Shown here in pieces: positions 1-11,235 of a stretch of 54,647 bases of DNA (position 1 is its first letter; every line of letters begins with the position of its first letter). The DNA is from Chara braunii (Eukaryota > Streptophyta > Charophyceae > Charales > Characeae), in the NCBI GenBank assembly GCA_003427395.1, contig BFEA01000194.1:558869-613515 (forward strand), read 5' to 3'. Made by a program: the position numbers and the translations under genes. Below the pieces are notes generated by a model. The model did no database searches and was not told the origin of the DNA. It saw nothing but the letters and a program-made list of their open reading frames with translations.

Positions 1-731
1 TTTTTTTTTTTTTTTTTTTTTTTTTTTTGCCTTTTTCGTACGGGGGCGTACAAGACGTACAACTTCTCGTACAAGTTCCCGTACAGAAATTAGTTGTACG
101 TTTCGTACCAAAAACCCTCGTACGTGTACTCTATGCAACGTAGCCCGACCCCGATATTCATCCCGACGTTCATGATGTGCGATCCTGGCCTCGATCCTCT
201 CTCTCTTTCTCAAACTGTCTATCTTTCGTGCTCAATCGATCAATTCATTCATCCATCCATCCATCAATCAATCAATCAATCAATCAATCGATTTATCGAA
301 GATCCCATTGAATCGATTGATCCGATAGGATCTTGACATATCAAGATCCTATCGAATCAATCTATTCGATGGGATCTTAAGTCGATTGATTGATTGATTG
401 ATTGGTAAGTTGATCGATTGATTGATAGATTGATTGGTTGATCGATTGATTGATTGAGTGATTGATTTACTGATTGGTCACCTCAAATTTTTGAATCTTT
501 CAATCAATGGATCGATCGATCGATCAATTAATGACCCAATGAAACGATTCATTTAATCGATTGATTGATTGATTGATTGATTGATTATTTTTTCAATTTT
601 TTTTTGCCATACTTCAGAAATCGGCCGACCCTAACCCCGATTTTCTCGACCCTGGCCCGAAGGATAACTAGACCATGGAAAGATGCACACATACACACAC
701 ACAAACGGTCGACCCTAACCTTGATGATTGG

Positions 732-764
<33 letters not shown>

Positions 765-1085
765 CAATTGATTGGTTGTCGGGGGGGTCGCGTCCCGTGC
801 GCATGCACACAGATACACACACAAACACACACACGCACGCGACAAAAACGATTTTTTTTTTTTCTCCTTTTTTTTTTTTTTTTTTTTCCTTTTTCTTTTC
901 TCCGGCCTATGCTTTCCCTTGCGATTCCCTCGAATCTTTGAATCTTCCAATTAATCAATCGATCAATCGATCAATTAATCACTCAATGAATCGATTAATT
1001 TAATCGATTGGTTGATTAATTGATTGATTGATTGATTGTTTTTTTTTTTTTTTTTTTTTGCCGTACTTCAGAGATCGGCAGACCC
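1..1085. repeat. GATT/ATTG tetranucleotide-rich simple-repeat region
   Basis: The stretch opens with 28 Ts and several CGTAC-containing words. It then becomes runs of ATCA/CAAT and the complementary GATT/ATTG near 257-295, 385-480, 556-587, 720-775 and 950-1040, interspersed with T tracts and CA dinucleotides. The open frames here are simple translations of the repeats (strings such as INQSINQS) and I do not call them genes. Confidence 0.9.
299..378. repeat. 39-bp-arm inverted repeat (foldback)
   Basis: The left arm 299-337 and right arm 340-378 are reverse complements with about four mismatches and a 2-nt spacer, beginning AAGATCCCAT and ending ATGGGATCTT. CAAT repeats on the left and GATT repeats on the right extend the dyad to about 263-403. 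It could be a small foldback element or a replication-slippage palindrome. Confidence 0.8.
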
Positions 1086-1108
1086 TAACCCCGATCCTCC
1101 CGACCCTC
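481..1108. repeat. Duplicated ~450-bp-period unit
   Basis: The segment 481-660 recurs in diverged form at 929-1108. Both copies run from 'tttgaatctt' through the ATCGATCAATTAAT words and a GATT run to a T tract, then 'gccNtacttcaga' and 'gaccctaaccccgat'. This is a tandem duplication with a period of about 450 bp. Confidence 0.7.
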
Positions 1109-1116
1109 AATCACAA

Positions 1117-1622
1117 TGTCGTGCGCATCGGCCCCCGCCTTTTCTCGCGAAGAGGCGAGAGCCCTCCCGACCATGTCACGCAGGAGTAAAACAAAACCAA
1201 TGTCAAGAGACAACTTGAGAATGACGCAAAATAATCCCACGATCCGTCGAGACAGGCGAGGTCGCGTCACTCCTTCGCCGCTCTAGTCGAGTGCGCCAAC
1301 TGTACATCCCGCGGTCCCCTACGATAGGACAGGTTCTTGCGGGGCATAAGCTTTCTTCCCTAAGGAGTTGTCACCACCCTTAGGGGCGTATCCCTACCGA
1401 GCTACTGACCCACATGCGAAAGTTTCTACGTGCGTTTGCAGAGGTGGGTCAGCCGAGGGCGTTTGCTCACTCGCCATAGTATAGGTATACGCGATTAAAC
1501 GTCTATTGAACCCGGGCGTCGTTCGTCACTCAGGGCGCTGATCTCCTGAGGATGAAACGCACGCCGGTCGACTAGGGCAGTTTCAACCAAGCATGAAACC
1601 CACAACTCAACCCTAGCCCCGT
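1117..1622 (-). mobile_element. LTR-terminal conserved block, copy 1
   Basis: It begins TGTCG and is the reverse complement of 50629-51110 along most of its length, including the shared words GTCACGCAGGAGT, GTTGTCACCACC, CGAGGGCGTTTGCT and GGTCGACTAGGGCAGT. The same block forms the outer end of the giant element's LTRs (25434 and 41666) and of the LTR-like units ending at 17001 and 19005. The strand given is the LTR sense implied by the PBS of the giant element. No PBS or internal domain follows here, so this is a solo or truncated LTR fragment. Confidence 0.65.
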
Positions 1623-1647
1623 ACATACAATACCCACATAACTATGC

Positions 1648-1669
1648 ATATATATATATATGTTTATGA

Positions 1670-1702
<33 letters not shown>
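1648..1702. repeat. TA dinucleotide microsatellite
   Basis: Two TA runs are separated by a short TGTTTATGACGA interruption. The run served as the target of the hAT-type MITE that follows and resumes after it at 2457. Confidence 0.9.
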
Positions 1703-1705
<3 letters not shown>

Positions 1706-2456
1706 GGTTGCCGCCGTTCAGGACGGGCCGAACACCCGAACCCGAACGCCCGAACGTTCGGGACCCCCTCTCGATGCATTCGGACGTTCGGCCGAACGCG
1801 GACAAAAAAAAAAATAAAAAAAATCCAAAACATCTGAAAACAATATATGTGATGTAGAAGAATAAACTAAACAACTTTTGCCTCAACAGTACATCCAAAT
1901 TCGTTACCAAATTTGAAATAAAAATCAAATACGAAAAATAAATAATATTACTGAATATTAAAATAAAACCAGAATGAAATTATTGCGTGGGCACGGACGT
2001 TTTTGACATTGCCATCTTTGGCGATTTTTCATTTTTTTTTGGCTTTGTCAAATGACATGAATTTTTTTATATATGTATCTTACATAATAGAGAACCTATA
2101 AATAAAGTTTGAAAAAATAATAATTTTTTTCATGCCCCGAAATAAAAGGAAAACAAAAAGTGAAAAGAAAAGAAAAACAAATTGGTAAGTGGGCAAGCAA
2201 GTTTTGACACCACCATCTTTGCCAATTTTTCATTATTTTATGGCTTCACAGAATGCCTTGAAAAGTTACAGGCAGGTACCTTACATAACCAGGAACTCAT
2301 AAAAAAAGATTCAAAAAAAAAAAAAAAAATTTAGGTACCAACATAATTTTTGGCGGGGTCCGAACCCCTTCGAGTTCGGGCCCGTACGGGGACCCGAACG
2401 CCCGAACGTTCGGGGGTCAGCTTAGGGGCCTCCGTACGTTCGGTCTGGCAACCCTG
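1703..2456 (+). mobile_element. hAT-type MITE, copy 1 (754 bp)
   Basis: It starts CAGGGTTGCC and ends with the exact complement GGCAACCCTG. It is flanked by 8-bp TATATATA on both sides, though these lie in a TA repeat. The subterminal regions are packed with CCGAAC/GTTCGG words, as is usual for transposase-binding subterminal repeats. The interior is A+T rich with no transposase frame. Relatives lie at 28963-29663 and 38159-38770. The CAGGG terminus and 8-bp duplication are the basis for placing it with hAT; that assignment is inference. Confidence 0.8.
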
Positions 2457-2469
2457 TATATATATATAC

Positions 2470-3052
2470 ATAAAACTTATCAATGTCAACTCACGCAAGT
2501 CCTTAATAAAGCAATACATATATATAAGAAGTCATTCTTTCAGTCTTTCACCAACCATTGTTGTGTAGTCACATCACAATGCTTAATATAATTGATTTGG
2601 TTTGATGAAAATATCATACTGCTGTGATTTCCTCCTCTTCGTTGATATGGTCTCAAAATACGTAAGAGTTTCTCGTTAAGGTATACAGAGAGAACTCCTT
2701 CAATTTTTAGACTAAAGCCCAAAGTCAGATCCTTTTTAAGTCTGATTCCATGATCCTTGTAAGACGCAACTTAAAGTTTTTCTTACCTGTTCACTGCGAG
2801 TACTTCTACAGGTTCAAACGTATATGTTTACTTATCATTTTCTATTTATTTACTCCTCAATGTCAAAGCATGATAGTGGAATCATCGGGGCATTCCGAAT
2901 ATTATTCATCCGACGGTCTTATCTATATGAAGAGTTTTTGTTTTTGTTTTTGAAATTACCTCGTGAAGTCATAGGTGATATGGCTTCCTCGACGGGATTA
3001 GTCTATGCGAGGTGTTTTTCGAAATCCGAATAAGATTTCTGGAAAGCGGCGT
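2470..3052. other. No gene seen
   Basis: This is A+T-rich sequence. Two similar ~50-bp words near 2909-2943 and 2977-3020 share CGACGG, TCTAT and GAG.GTTTTT, suggesting a small tandem duplication. I see no convincing coding region. Confidence 0.5.
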
Positions 3053-4714
3053 CTAACCCTGGTAAATCTGTCGTTCACCACGCACCTGAGCCTTCGGTAA
3101 ATCCAATCGCGCAAGCTCGTCATCGTTGAAAATCAGGGTAGCGGTCCGTCCACCTGGCATAACTCTAACGATTTGAGTACCATAGAAGGAGGTTCCCCAT
3201 ACTATAACTCGAAGAGGCCGACTCAACCCAAATAAGTGTCGGGTCTCTGTGTTCCGGATCCGGACGACGCCGACACGCCTACCAGACGAGGTTATCATAA
3301 TACTCACAATGACTCGGGAGAGACATTGGAGATTACTGCACAATGAAAATATCAAGTATAACCATAAAACTCATCAGGGGTCCGTGGCGTACTGGCTCGG
3401 AAATCCGCGCGAGTGTTAGGGAAAAATCCCTCGTCATTTCGGAGTAACTCGATGAAGCCGATCCATTCGGTAGGAGAACCATCTCGAACCTACAAAAGTT
3501 GCTCTGCTCTTCTGATAAAATCATCGTCGTTTATGTCGCGAACAAGAAGGTAGCGTGCCAAGGTAAGATCTCTCCGTCCGCTATTCATCTGCTCACAAGA
3601 GAACCACAATTAAGAGTTGATCAACGAAAACAATCGGCGCTCCTCGCGTTCGAATTCCACCACAGAGGAAATGATTCGTCTGAAGCGTCGAAATTTGCCG
3701 TCTGGAGTTCGATAATAATGATGAACATAATTGAATGGTCCATGCAGCTCATTGCGATGTAGCAAAATAATTAAGAAAAACCATTTTATCTCGGGAATAT
3801 TTCCGACATATCTCCCCGACCCTTCGTTGTGCCGAACCATCAGATATGTGTCGTCGAAGTCTCGTCGAGGTGCGAACTCATACCGAATAATGTCCCATTC
3901 ATAAGCAATGCTAATTAGATAACATCTTGAAGGCTGCCTCAAGCTCCCTCGCCAGAATCGAGGTCTATCTCGTTCAGGAAAAACGATAGACGGATCGTAT
4001 ATTAGTTGTCCGAACTGTATTAAACCAACCCAGTTGTCTTCAGAGCTTGATATCCATTCGCTTGCCTCCTCAATGATGTGAAAAATAGTTATTATCGCCA
4101 TCTCACACGTTATCTGTAAGATTCGAATAGAATATATATTAAAAAGGATTGCAGCTTGGCCAAAAATATTTGGAGTTGCTTTTATTCCTTCATATAATTG
4201 ATTCATCTTACTCGCCAAGGAGTCGTCGCAGGTAGCCTAGCCGACTCCAATAGGTGGCTATGTCGAACCTTTCTATTCTTGAATTTCCGAAGTGATTTGC
4301 CCGAATTTGCTCCATGAACTCGATCTCGTCAAATGAACCTATGCGGACATTGTAATATTAAATAAGTCGCAAAAACATCCATCTTATCTTATGATTGAAA
4401 TGAGCGTGCAACTCATTATCCCCGTATTCAAATATTCTGCGCAGGTTGTCCTAAGCAGATCGTTGAATTCTAACGAAGCTTTGTTCAAGAATCTGTTGAT
4501 AAGTTGAGGTGATAAATAAGAAAGATCGCGGTGAATTCCTTGTCGTGCCATGATCCGTCCGCAACTCCCGTCCTGGAGGAAACGCGACGATCGGGTCAAA
4601 GACCATTCGACCCACTCGTTCTAAAATCACCTCTCGTCTCCTTGCCTGAACTATATATCTTGCGGCAGCCTCCCTGCTTGGAAAGAGCATGTTGATGGCG
4701 GTTACCGTTGGCAT
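3053..4714 (-). CDS. Unrecognised exon-like region with two related domains
   Basis: I do not recognise this protein. A minus-strand frame begins exactly at ATG (4714-4712), directly after a polypyrimidine tract and CAG, a good splice acceptor. It encodes 87 aa, ending near 4451. A second frame enters after TTACAG at 4113 and continues to 3610. The two frames share a layout: an E-A-aromatic-I segment, then FDPIVAFPPGRE versus YDPSIVFPERDRP, then R-(S/C)-(F/Y)-L-I-(T/I)-(S/A). Further open segments at 3333-3524 and 3053-3355 continue on the same strand. No splice donors could be placed and stop codons separate the pieces. It may be a multi-exon host gene with a duplicated exon, or a decayed transposon gene. 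Confidence 0.25.
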
Positions 4715-5393
4715 CTGAAAAGAGAAAATAAAAGTAATTTTATGAGAAACATAACTTTTTCACCTCTACCCCCCTTTTTCTTTTTGAGCCATGATTCTTA
4801 TGCCATGGTCCAACCACGAAAGAGTAGTGCCTATTCGCACCTCTTTAGATACTTATAGGTACATGAACTAGTTTCGTTTGGTACCAGTTCCCCATGTGTT
4901 AGTGACATCTAAGGTAGTCACTCAAAATGGTATTAATTTTCAATCTAATCTTCCGTATAAAGGTTCAAAAACAAAATTCGATTCAGATTCTTAACCTGTC
5001 GCGCGTCTCCCTCTCTAGGAAGTGGTGTGGAGTACTCCTCCTCGCCCAAGCCAGAACTCGGATCTCAGAAGTCGGGCCGTCTTCACCGAATCGGCAAAGC
5101 ACTCCCCCGTAAAATGATTCACTCCAGGTCGATAACAGGGCCGACTCCTAACGCAACGAACCCCCGCCCCGAATTTCCTCCTAGAGCGAGAGAGCCCTCA
5201 GACTTAAAATCAGAATGACTACTCTGAACCTCTATACGAAGGAATAACTTAGATGAAATAGAAATGCAGAGGAGGAAGGAGTTAAAGTTGAGACTTGTTC
5301 GGACGGAAAATAGGTCGAGAGGGTCATTCGGGATAGAAAGGGAACCTCAAGGATAACTAAATTTATTCATATTCCCCTTTCTTTATGTTCCGC
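4715..5393. other. No gene seen
   Basis: This is mixed sequence ending at the plus-sense LTR. Short frames such as 5027-5218 have no recognisable content. Confidence 0.5.
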
Positions 5394-5400
5394 TGTCGGT

Positions 5401-5426
5401 GCGAATACCCTTACAAGGGTATCCGC
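5401..5426. promoter_or_regulatory. LTR-terminal palindrome
   Basis: This is a 26-nt dyad with core ACCCTTACAAGGGT, just inside the TGTCGGT terminus. The same structure, with changed outer bases, is at 34495-34520 and 49425-49450 at the equivalent end of the giant LTRs. Its conservation at LTR starts suggests a role in integrase recognition or transcription; that is inference. Confidence 0.7.
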
Positions 5427-6128
5427 CCTGGTTTTTGCAGGTGACGGAAAATAAGTTTGGGTTAAAGATTAAGTATACCGCGCGAGGTGCGACTGTGTCT
5501 GTGATTTATATTGACAGGATGGTTGACTAGAATAGAGGGTGTATGGGCGCGCAGGTTTGAGGCGCACGTGATCTTTCTAAAATTGTTGATGATTGAAGAA
5601 CGGGCGTGATCGCCGGTTGGATTTTTATTTTTGATTGAGCTAGGGTTAATGGGATTACGTCGCGGGGTTGGTGCGCTTGCTTGTGACTCATGCGTACGTG
5701 TGGAGGACAAAATCGACAACATTGTAATTTTGAGGGCATTTCGGTAGAGCTGCGCGTCGCGCAGAGTCTGCTTATTTAGGTGTTCGTAAAAGCTAGACCA
5801 AGATTTGAGCCGAGCACTAGCGGTTACGGCATCAGACTCACATCAAGGAGATTCAGGGATAGGGACCGAGCGGCGACAGCACAGGAATATTGGAATAGTG
5901 TGGAGGGCCCGGCGAGGCCATCCCCCTTGGTTTTGCCATCGGCGGTGTCGGGACGAAGCCAGTGGTTATTTTTCCAAGTTTTTATTATTATTATTATTAT
6001 TTGTTGTCGTTATTTAGCTTTATGTTTTGACTTTTCGTAAGTAGGGCATGACACTGTCCACGGATGGTCGTCACGGCGGTCGAGGACCTAGAGCGCACGC
6101 CGCCCTTTGTTGACCTGCGGATTCAGGC

Positions 6129-6371
6129 GTGCTTGAAATGCCGGCGAAGTTCCCTCGATCTTGTCCGTCTTGAAATACGGACCGAGGAGTCCGACGTGCA
6201 TGCAAGCTGGTGGATGATTAGCCCACGAGAAGGAGAATATCCGAGCGGCGTGGACCCTTTGCGGGTGTGCCGACCACCCCCCCGTGATCTGTCGTGCGGG
6301 GCTTGAGGGTGTGAGTGCCCGTGAGACGCAAAAAGGGGGTGGGCCATGCATCAGGGTATGCCGCGGGCTGC
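6129..6371 (+). pseudogene. Degenerate 28S rRNA-derived segment, part 1
   Basis: Words from conserved 5' parts of plant 28S rRNA occur in order. GTGCTTGAAAT (6129) resembles the segment before the 28S 'GTCGGGAGGGAAG'. GTCTTGAAATACGGACC with GAGGAGTCCGACGT (6167-6197) matches the rRNA 'GTCTTGAAACACGGACC AAGGAGTCTGACAT'. These are followed by GCGGGTG, GCCGACC, TGATCT, GTGTGAG and a GGTG..CCATGC..CAGGG segment colinear with rRNA. Several substitutions and indels show it is not functional. It lies inside a retroelement LTR. The identification is by recalled rRNA motifs and needs alignment. Confidence 0.65.
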
Positions 6372-6664
6372 AAAAGTTAACCGCGCGAAGCCCTTCCCCC
6401 ACCCTGGGTTTTTGGGTTCAGTTGAATATTTGTTACTACCGTCGAAGGTCATACCGGACCCAGTTCACCAAGGCCTACGCGTAGGCCTTACAGCAGGCCG
6501 TGCCCGCAGTCCCGCGGCCAACTGTTTGAGCAGGAGCTTGGCCATTGGGGGCCCGAGGTGGTGATGGGCTCAACCGGAGTGGAGCACAGGGCAAGGGCGG
6601 GCCGACGGTGTACCTCTGGGAAGCGGGTGCCGAGCTGCTCACTAAAAAGGGGCTATCCAACCGG
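6372..6664. other. Spacer between rRNA-derived segments
   Basis: This is about 290 bp where real 28S would have roughly 90-110 nt. Near 6417-6445 the reverse complement reads TAGTAACAAATATTCAA, resembling the 28S word TAGTAGCAAATATTCAA, so a piece of rDNA may be present in inverted orientation. The remainder is G+C rich and unassigned. Confidence 0.35.
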
Positions 6665-6716
6665 CCGGTAGCCGGTTCCCTCCGAGGTTTCTCTCAGGAT
6701 AACTGGAGCTGCTGGA
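6665..6716 (+). pseudogene. Degenerate 28S rRNA-derived segment, part 2
   Basis: It reads TAGCCGGTTCCCTCCGAGGT then TTCTCTCAGGATAACTGGAGCT. This corresponds to the strongly conserved 28S stretch TAGCTGGTTCCCTCCGAAGT / TTCCCTCAGGATAGCTGGAGCT with only about five differences over 42 nt. This is the clearest evidence that the LTR at 5394-7541 has captured rDNA. Confidence 0.8.
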
Positions 6717-7543
6717 ACAATTGGTCGGCTGCTACGACAGGGTCCGCTGTTGTCGGGGCCTGAGTTTCGAAGAAACGGGGAGTGCTGAAAGGGGCGAGCG
6801 GGCACTAAGAGGCTGAGACATCGGGCAGTGAGCTAGCAGCAGCAGGCAGAGAGGACAGCGGGGCTGAACGGATAGCGCTGTGCAACGACGGGCGAGGCAG
6901 CAAAGTGGTGGGGACAGGTGCAAAGGAGAACGGAGCAGTTAGAAGGCAGGAGGAGGAGAGGAAATGAACCTAGACGTGAACCCCGACGAGGTTCGTGCGA
7001 AAACGGAATGAGCCACGGCGGAGACGAGTAGGAGTGAGGAGGGGTAAAAAGCGATGATCCCACCCGTTACTCAATGAAAACGGGCAGGACAAAAGGCGAT
7101 TCCGAGATTTCTAGGTGAGGCGAATTAGATGGTGAGGTTAGAATGGCGGGAGAATTAGTAGATTGACAGTTAGAAGAAAGATGGGCTGCGCGATGGTCGA
7201 AGGGAGGGAAGTGAATGAAAGAGAAAAGTCATGTATCTCGCCCGGATCTTGATGAAATCGGGCGAGTAAAGAGGCTAACATGGGGTTCTCAGGCAAGGCG
7301 AATTCAATAGTGTTGTTAGTTTTGGGAGTGAAGGAGTGTGCGGGGAGATAGAGGGAAGATGTGGTGCGTGAAGGGTCTCGGAAGTGGGCTATGGCAGAAA
7401 GCAGAAGTTGAGATTTTCGCTCGACTCTTCAGCGAAATCGAGACGGAAAGGGAGTTAGATTGAGGGTTCTATGTTGGGCGAATCCGTACTTGAGATCAAA
7501 TTTAGAGGAGGGTTAGTAAAAAGAGAAGTAGATGAAGAACAGG

Positions 7544-7561
7544 TGGCACCGTTGCCGGGGA
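7544..7561 (+). promoter_or_regulatory. Primer-binding site for tRNA-Asp
   Basis: TGGCACCGTTGCCGGGGA is complementary to the last 18 nt of plant tRNA-Asp (TCCCCGGCAACGGCGCCA) at 17 of 18 positions. It sits 2 nt after the LTR end, the standard place where reverse transcription is primed. Athila-like plant gypsy elements also use tRNA-Asp. Confidence 0.8.
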
Positions 7562-10500
7562 TAACGGTTCCCTGCCGATGTCCCTGGTGGAACGACATCC
7601 GGGTAAGAGAAAGTGAGAACTAGGCAAAAGGAGAAGTTTTTTTTGGACATATATGGTCGATTGTTTGATACCTTGACTATCGTTGAAGATGTCTTGAAAC
7701 TGAGGCTTAAGTATGAAGTGCTTATTATAAGAGGTCAAGCTGAGTCGCCCTCCCCTGGTCGATAGAGCCTTGCTTTTGAGAAACTTTCTGATACATGAGC
7801 GACGTGGATGAGGAAGGATGACTGATAAGCGCGGAGTGAGGGGTTTAATGGCAAAAATATTTCCTTAAGTTCAGACTGAATTATTGTGTAATAGGTACTG
7901 CGAAGAATATTGTACCTAGAACTATTGATAGTATCAGTTGACGATGGGGTGAGCCACTTGAAGATTGTCCAGTTGTAGCTATCGATAAAACTAAAGAAGT
8001 AGTGATTATTTGATTGATGGTGTGGCTAACCCGAAGAGAGGCTTATGTTCTAAAAGTATGTGTAATATACATCTATTTGTTTTTTTTTTATATGACAGTG
8101 TTACTTGATTGTTGCCATATATACGTTTTTTTTGTATTTTGTTTGATATCTGATTGATGGTGCATATATGGATTGTCTTCCAAAGAGGACATTGACTTTG
8201 CATGAAACCCACATCTGGCATGGGACCAGAGGTGAATGGGGTGACTCATTCTTGGGGAAGGTGGTTCTTCCTCAAGGGAGTAAGTCAGTGTGTACAGTTG
8301 TCTTTAGTGGAAGTACACTCTTGAATTGTTACCCCCTCGTTAAGGCTTAAGGAAGCAGTTATTAGTTTCAAGAATGATAGTGAGACTCACGCCGGAATTA
8401 TATTTCTGGTCCATTCATGGGGTGTTGTTAACTTTCCTTTGATAGAAGAGTATCTACATCATCTATTTGAGAGGAGAGGAAGAGGCTTGTTACCTTACCG
8501 AAATTGTGATGGCCAAGTGGAACAGTTACTGCTTAGTGAGAGCGGATCTGGAGTAGCGACCTAGACTCGTCTCCCGTTAAGTAGGGACACCATATTTGTA
8601 AAGGTGCAAATTCGCTCTTCATTGCCTTGATAAGTATGGATGGGGTTGTCCATTTGACCATGATGGGGTCGGTGAGATGCAAGCGCTGAAACCAGAGAGG
8701 GATGCGGTGAGGCTTGATCTTTAGAGTGGGGCTCAGGAGTCAAGATGTTATCTTATGAGGATTACACCGCCCCTCTGCAATATATGCTTCGCTTAAGAGT
8801 TGAAGGGGTAACAATTGTATCATGTTATTTACTCATTGCTAGTCCTGCTTCTGCTGTATAGAATATGAAAATACGTTATTGAGAGTTATCTTGTTATATG
8901 ACTGACAGTTGAGTTGACTTCATGTTATTATTTATAAACTTTGCCGTAATCTTCAGTTACAACCCTTGCCAATAAGTTGTGCCTATTATGTTGCGATTAT
9001 TATTGTAAGTATATACTATTCATCATGGGTTGTCCTGCATTTTGGATTCATGTTTGGAGTAATCGCTTATGCGACATACGTATATTGTGTCCTTCCTTGA
9101 TAATAAAAGACATAAGGGGTTAATGCTTGGGTTATGATTTGAGGGAATTATAAGTAAATATTTATGTTTTACTTTAGGTGGATGTCTATTTAAAGACTCT
9201 CTTCGGTAACGTCGTTGTTCTGAATAGATTCTTATATGTGTTTTTATAATGAGAACGACTTAATTTAGTGGGGATATACTCTGTATTAGATTTAGTTGTG
9301 TAACTCCCTTCGAGCCTCGACCCTAACGCCGCTCGTTGTAGTTCAACAGGTGATGGGGTCGAGGGAACTCGAGATGGAAGATTCTCAAGGGAAGATTGGG
9401 GTAGAGGCCGCAGTGAGGGTGCGAGAATGGGGATATGCAAGGTACACGTGCGTGTTAGTGTATGGCCTGTACCTGGACCAAAGACTCTTAGCCCATGACC
9501 AAGGACTAAGGAGCTTGGTCAATGTTGTTGATTCCTATGCGAGCGCCCAAAATCCAGATGCAAGGGCTGCAAGTTGGGATGAAGTTCGAGCTATAGCAAG
9601 CCGACAGAAGGATACCCTTGTGCCTTGCTAAGACCTATATATATGTGTGGGCATAAAAATTAGAGTAGCAGGCTAACTGGCTGTGTGGTTTCAATCCCGT
9701 ATTTTGATTAGCAGGGGGATATGACAATGTACCAAGAGAGTTTCGTAATAATGGTCCGGTAAGACAACCTGAGTTGCAGGGGGGAGGGACCTCAGTATCA
9801 TATTTGTATATGTCGGGTATGTTAGGCCTACCTCAAATCGCGTTATTGGAATGTCTCTGGTAGATGGGGCAAGGAGTGACCCTAAGAGCATTATCACGAA
9901 ATAAAGGTCTATTTTACTGGGCATATTGATTGAGAGAAAGGGATATGAGATCTGCTTCGTGTCTAGGTCCAGATGGTTGTACATATATAAGAGGTATGAG
10001 ATACTTGGGAAGAAACCTCAACGTATGGGAGGTAGACTCTCTAACCTAGAAGTGTAGTTTGTAAGACGTGTAGGAGTGATTCCTAGTTTTGCCTTTCTTG
10101 GATATTTGGATATGTCTTGGGTTACTTGGGCCCCTTTGAATTGAGGGATGTGATTACATCCTGATCAAAACTGTTTCAGTTTCAGCTCTGGTCAGGGAGA
10201 CCATGATTCTTGTATGATATCGGTGCCAGTTTGAGTTGAGATTGTTCAAGTCTATGGGTATATGTATAATTCAAGACTATGATTGTTTGGGTTGAGTTGG
10301 GATATTATACCCCTATGTATATATGGAGTTGAAATTTTATCTGAGACTATTTCCTGTATATGACAATCACAATCACTCTTACATGTGTGGTTTTATCATG
10401 ATGTATGATGACTTTGTGTGAGAGATGTATGAGAAACATCTCGTGTACTGTGTATTTTGTGAATGAGAATGGATGTGAACTGTCTACTCTTCGGTATACT

Positions 10501-11194
10501 CGTGCAATCTGCCCACGAGCGGGTGATAGGGCCGTGTATAAGGAGAGGGAGTGCAGTCTGTTTTGTGCAAAGTGTGAGAATCCTTAAGGATTTATGAGTC
10601 TTTTGAGACTCAAATGCTTGCCATGCCAAATGTTTATTGTTGAGTTGTGATGAAGACCCATAAGTTGGTCACTCAGTTTGAGTTGTTTTATGGTAGAGAC
10701 GCCTTTTGTGAGAAGGCAATTTGCTGCTTATTGGAAGACTCATCTTCAGAGAGGGAAGATGTTTTAATAAAAGGCCGTGTGAAAGTTCATCAGAAAGAGA
10801 GGGATGGTTGGGAGACCTAATGAGTGACATCTCCTTCGTACGAAAGGTGGTTAATAAATTTAGTGGCATGGTAAGTTGGTTTGGATGATAAAGTTTGACG
10901 AGGAGGACCACGTTTTTGCTTGGTCATTGGAGAAATTTGTGTAAACGTCGCAAAAAGCTTCATCGTGAGATGTCTCGGGATGTGTGGTCTTCTGACCTGA
11001 TCAAGTAAGGAGGTCACGGCCTTGTGGACCTGGCGGTAATTCTGTTTTGTGATAGTGGAGAGGCTGCCGTGTTCTCTCTGTGTTGACGCACAGAGGGCTG
11101 GTAAATGCCTTTTATGTGTGACAGACCTTTGCGTAGTCCCCCAATAGGCCTGTATCGTTGCGACACGCCGTCCAGCCGCTTCTGCTAAATCCTG
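7562..11194. other. Internal/non-coding DNA, no recognisable gene
   Basis: This sequence follows the PBS. No gag, protease or RT motif was found on either strand. The longest plausible frame, 9296-9631 (+, 111 aa, with an acidic-basic C-terminal half containing SWDEVRAIASRQKDT), is unrecognised and has no supporting context. The segments 8000-8030 and 8140-8165 share TGATTGATGGTG. Confidence 0.5.
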
Positions 11195-11235
11195 GGCATT
11201 TATGAGAATACCAAGCTAACGGTAAAGTTTAGCAT

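Larger units (their letters stand above)
5394..7541 (+). mobile_element. Plus-sense LTR (2148 bp) with tRNA-Asp PBS
   Basis: The left end is TGTCGG followed by a 26-nt palindrome almost identical to the one at the start of the giant element's LTRs (read on their minus sense). The right end is GAACA, followed by GG and a tRNA-Asp primer-binding site at 7544, the same spacing as in the giant element. It contains degenerate 28S rRNA-derived sequence (6129-6716) and purine-rich DNA after 6780. A matching 3' LTR is not apparent in the window, so the element is truncated, nested or larger than the visible span. Confidence 0.6.

Noticed and set aside
585-950. 121-aa minus-strand frame and overlapping plus-strand frames
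   Set aside because: They are translations of T tracts, CA repeats and GATT repeats.
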